64,000 nt of DNA, from the NCBI RefSeq assembly GCF_009882945.1, contig NZ_WTUY01000003.1:1-64000 (forward strand), read 5' to 3'. Made by a program: the position numbers and the translations under genes. The notes under the pieces are model-generated. The model did not search any database and was not told where the DNA came from. It saw only the letters and a program-made list of their open reading frames with translations. Source of the stretch: Alcanivorax sp. DP30. Lineage in GTDB: Bacteria > Pseudomonadota > Gammaproteobacteria > Pseudomonadales > Alcanivoracaceae. Positions 61,340 through 64,000 of this stretch are shown here, piece by piece (positions within the stretch are counted from its first letter, which is position 1; each line of letters opens with the position of its first letter).

Positions 61340-62110
61340 TCACCCCTGCCAGCTATCAAGGAAAGACTGGAAATGCGGCAGGCCTTCTTCGGCAAGGTAG
61401 TCTTTCAACAGGCTCAACTCTTGCTCATAGCCGACTGGATCCAGATCCCCTCGCATGAGCAGGAAGCGCACATAGACCAACCAAGTATTAAGCACATCGG
61501 TTTCGCAGTAATCACGAATCCCCTTGATGTCACCGTCCTGGAAGGCATCAAATACCTTGGCGCCGCTCATACCCATCTTGCCGGGGAACCCCAGCAGGGT
61601 AGCGATCTGATCCAGCGGCGCATTGGCGCGGCCATTGTACATGGCCAGCACATCCATCAGGTCCAGATGACGCTGATGATAACGACTGAGGTAGTTGTTC
61701 CACTTGAAGCTGGAGTCTTCATTGCCGCTTTCCCAGTAACGGCGGGCCTGCACACCATGCCTGAGCGCGCGGTAATGGAGCACCGGCAGGTCGAAGCCAC
61801 CGCCGTTCCAGCTCACCAGGTTCGGAGTGAACCGTTCGATGCCGTCATAAAAGCGCTCAATCAGCTCCTTCTCGGTGCTGTCTTCATCCCCCAGGGACCA
61901 GACCTTGATGCCCTGTGCAGAGCGCAGTACCACGGAAATCGCCACGATGCGGTGCAGGTGCAATCGCAAAAATTCGGTGCCGTTTTCCTGGCGGCGCAGG
62001 TTGAACAAGGCGCTTGCGGTGTCCTTGTCGCTGAGCCCATCCAGATCGTAAATCTTGCGGCCGCCCTCCAGGTCCGGAATGGTCTCAATATCGAATACCA
62101 GTACGTTCAT
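61340..62110 (-). CDS. Predicted 3'-5' exonuclease (PolB-like)
   Basis: A 256-residue DnaQ-fold protein. VLVFDIETIPD at residues 3-13 is the Exo I motif with the two metal ligands, LVSWNGGGFDLPVLHYRAL is Exo II, and GIRDYCETDVLNTWLVYVRF is Exo III. The family (PF10108) resembles the proofreading domain of DNA polymerase B without a polymerase. Its start overlaps the cysM stop by four bases (ATGA). The same order cysM-exonuclease-rlmD is found in pseudomonads. The biological substrate is unknown. Confidence 0.93.
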   Translation of the reverse strand: MNVLVFDIETIPDLEGGRKIYDLDGLSDKDTASALFNLRRQENGTEFLRLHLHRIVAISVVLRSAQGIKVWSLGDEDSTEKELIERFYDGIERFTPNLVSWNGGGFDLPVLHYRALRHGVQARRYWESGNEDSSFKWNNYLSRYHQRHLDLMDVLAMYNGRANAPLDQIATLLGFPGKMGMSGAKVFDAFQDGDIKGIRDYCETDVLNTWLVYVRFLLMRGDLDPVGYEQELSLLKDYLAEEGLPHFQSFLDSWQG

Positions 62111-63012
62111 GCCTGCTCCTCACTTGCCTGAAAGACGCCGGTGGAAAGATAGCGATCACCGCGATCGCAGATGATGGCGACAATCACCGCATTCTCCAGC
62201 TGTTCGCTGAGGCGTAGCGCCCCCGCCACAGCACCGCCGGACGATACACCGCAGCAGATGCCCTCTTCGCGGGCCAGCCGGCGCATGGTCTGTTCCGCCA
62301 GTGCCTGATCCATATCCATGACCAGGTCTACACGACGGTCGTCATAGATGGAGGGCAGGTATTCCTTCGGCCAGCGACGGATACCGGGAATCGCCGAACC
62401 TTCCGTGGGCTGCAGACCCACAATCTGGATGTCCGGATTCTGTTCCTTGAGGTACATGCTGCACCCCATGATGGTACCGGTGGTCCCCATGGAACTGACG
62501 AAGTGAGTAACCCCGCCCTCCGTATCACGCCAGATTTCCGGGCCGGTACTTTCGTAATGGGCCAGCGGATTATCCGGGTTGGCAAACTGATCAAGCACCC
62601 GCCCTTCCCCACGGGCCTGCATGGCCTGGGCCAGATCCCGCGCCCCTTCCATACCCTCTTCCTTGCTCACGGAAATCAGCTCGGCGCCATAAGCGGCCAT
62701 GGCATCACGGCGCTCCTGACTCTGGTTGGCCGGCATGATCAGCTTCATCCGGTAACCACGCATGGCAGCTGCCATGGCCAGGGCAATACCGGTATTGCCG
62801 CTGGTGGCTTCGATCAAGGTGTCGCCGGGCCGGATCTCGCCACGGGCTTCTGCCTTGAGGATCATGTTCAGGGCCGGGCGATCCTTCACGGACCCTGCCG
62901 GATTATTCCCTTCCAGCTTCACCAGAATGGTATTGGTGGTCTCGCCCGGCATCCGCTGCAGGCGTACCAGGGGCGTGTTGCCCACAGTCTGTTCGATGGT
63001 TTTCAGATTCAT
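62107..63012 (-). CDS. cysM: Cysteine synthase B
   Basis: A 301-residue PLP enzyme that makes cysteine (or S-sulphocysteine) from O-acetylserine. Lys43 in NPAGSVKDRPALNMI binds the cofactor; EATSGNTGIALAMAAAMRGY and SSMGTTGTIMGCSMYLKE are the substrate and phosphate loops. The sequence ends GVSSGGAVAGALRLSEQLE, as in CysM. The start at 63012 (MNLKTIEQTV) is set by family alignment; the ribosome site is weak, and the open frame continues 57 codons upstream into the gacS promoter. It is divergent from gacS. Confidence 0.95.
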   Translation of the reverse strand: MNLKTIEQTVGNTPLVRLQRMPGETTNTILVKLEGNNPAGSVKDRPALNMILKAEARGEIRPGDTLIEATSGNTGIALAMAAAMRGYRMKLIMPANQSQERRDAMAAYGAELISVSKEEGMEGARDLAQAMQARGEGRVLDQFANPDNPLAHYESTGPEIWRDTEGGVTHFVSSMGTTGTIMGCSMYLKEQNPDIQIVGLQPTEGSAIPGIRRWPKEYLPSIYDDRRVDLVMDMDQALAEQTMRRLAREEGICCGVSSGGAVAGALRLSEQLENAVIVAIICDRGDRYLSTGVFQASEEQA

Positions 63013-63162
63013 GGCGCGAATTGTACCTAATTCCGTGGGCCTTGGCGGCACCTGTGAAAATGGCTTTGCTGTACCGGTTGCCGGCACCATGGCAGCGCCG
63101 GCATTCTCGGGCATAATGGACGCAAACAACCGCGAGTCATAACAACCGTCACCCGGGGATTC

Positions 63163-64000
63163 ATGGCAAAACAAAGTCTGCACTCACGCCTGATGATCAT
63201 GGCAGTCATGCCCGCCATGCTGGCTGCATTGCTGGTGGGCGGCTATGCGCTGATCAGTCACCTGGTCAACGTGCAGGACAGCAATGTCCGCCGACAGCAA
63301 CTGATCGCTGACAGTTTTGCCGCCCAGCTGGAAAGCATGCCCCTGAATGACTCCGCGGGTCAGCGGGCACTATTACGTTCCCTGTTGGAGGAAGAGGATG
63401 TGCGGGCGGCCAACCTGACGTTCTACGATGGTCGCCCTCCCCAACATGCCGGCCCCCGACTGATTCCGCCCCCCAAAGGACTCACCCCAATAGATGGACG
63501 CCTGGATACCGGCCGGAGCTGGCAACTGCAGCGTGAGATTAACCCGGGCAACCCGGCCACCGTGACCATCGAATTTACCCGCCAGGGGCAATACGTGGCC
63601 ATACTGGAAAGCGTGGTTACGCTTATTCTGATCATGTTGGGTGTCGTCCTGGTGGCGATGGTTCCAGCCCTGCGCTTTGCCCGCCAGCTGACCCAGCCCA
63701 TTAACGAGATGGTATCGGCGGTGCATCGCATCCGTGACGGTGACCTGTCCATGAGTATCGATACCCGGGCCCGCGGCGAGTTGTCCGAGCTGGAAGTCGC
63801 CCTGCGTCAGATGGTGTCGGCCCTGGATGATGCCCAGACCGAACTGCAACAGAACGTGGATCAAGCCACCCAGGATCTGCGTGAAACCCTGGAAACCATC
63901 GAGATCCAGAACATCGAACTGGACATGGCTCGCAAGGAAGCCCTCAAGGCCAGCCAGATCAAGTCAGAATTCCTGGCCAACATGAGCCATGAAATCCGTA
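63163..64000 (+). CDS. gacS: Hybrid sensor histidine kinase GacS/BarA (N-terminal part)
   Basis: The first 279 codons of a sensor kinase that runs off the right edge. MAKQSLHSRLMIMAVMPAML starts TM1 at about residues 10-32; a periplasmic domain follows to about 145, then TM2 (SVVTLILIMLGVVLVAMVPA). A HAMP segment (ARQLTQPINEMVSAVHRIRD) leads to a coiled region and the H-box SEFLANMSHEIR at the last codons. This order and the divergent cysM match GacS of Pseudomonas (BarA of E. coli), which controls small RNAs of the Rsm/Csr system. The catalytic, receiver and Hpt domains lie outside the window. Confidence 0.93.
   Translation, partial: MAKQSLHSRLMIMAVMPAMLAALLVGGYALISHLVNVQDSNVRRQQLIADSFAAQLESMPLNDSAGQRALLRSLLEEEDVRAANLTFYDGRPPQHAGPRLIPPPKGLTPIDGRLDTGRSWQLQREINPGNPATVTIEFTRQGQYVAILESVVTLILIMLGVVLVAMVPALRFARQLTQPINEMVSAVHRIRDGDLSMSIDTRARGELSELEVALRQMVSALDDAQTELQQNVDQATQDLRETLETIEIQNIELDMARKEALKASQIKSEFLANMSHEIR

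Overview
The window looks like chromosomal DNA of a Gram-negative, lipid- and hydrocarbon-using gammaproteobacterium, most likely Alcanivorax or a close relative. This rests on gene content and gene order (gacS-cysM-exonuclease-rlmD-relA-mazG as in pseudomonads, a DUF1302/DUF1329/RND set, a VolA-type lipase, many acyl-CoA enzymes), not on any database search. There is no phage, transposase, IS element or CRISPR array. Two tRNA genes are complete, and the left edge holds the promoter and leader of an rRNA operon that runs out of the window. LAYOUT. 1-300: rRNA operon promoter and boxA, minus strand. 540-6544: a minus-strand catabolic block of two SDR dehydrogenases, an APH-like kinase, an acyl-CoA dehydrogenase, a histidine phosphatase and a TetR regulator; the kinase/dehydrogenase pair suggests hydroxyacyl-CoA breakdown through a phosphorylated intermediate. 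6808-8206: a 37-codon leader peptide with an FYFGYWF run, a hairpin over its stop codon and an intrinsic terminator, in front of DAHP synthase: a textbook-like attenuator tuned to all three aromatic amino acids. 8532-14300: small membrane protein, PhzF-like enzyme, PsrA-like regulator with two tandem PsrA boxes, a beta-barrel/LolA-like pair, a lipase and a DUF6586 protein. 14472-25324: housekeeping genes (topA, uspA, lexA-DUF1499-tatD, rlmKL, rmf, pyrD). 25637-32696: four-gene envelope system (DUF1302 barrel, DUF1329, YCF48-like protein, RND/MMPL pump). 32909-42148: pepN, VolA-like lipase, a DUF1315 protein, nadK, a double cNMP-rhodanese protein and a coiled-coil protein. 42488-43050: a tiny acidic ORF, tRNA-Asp and tRNA-Val. 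43203-55018: an almost complete acyclic terpene (Atu) cluster with a divergent TetR regulator and a clear operator. 55441-64000: porin, mazG, relA, rlmD, PolB-like exonuclease, cysM and the start of gacS. HOW IT FITS TOGETHER. The accessory part is dominated by uptake, release and beta-oxidation-type handling of hydrophobic carbon: secreted lipases, barrels with LolA-like partners, a fatty-acid-sensing regulator and branched-chain acyl-CoA enzymes. The right end links the stringent response (relA) with the GacS sensor by conserved gene order. BETWEEN GENES. The most striking non-coding signal is a large set of short arrays with an exact 7-bp period (one family has 9 bp), built from several unrelated word families, very often touching a stop codon and often arranged as facing inverted pairs. 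One such pair encloses a perfect 64-bp palindrome (17971-18034).
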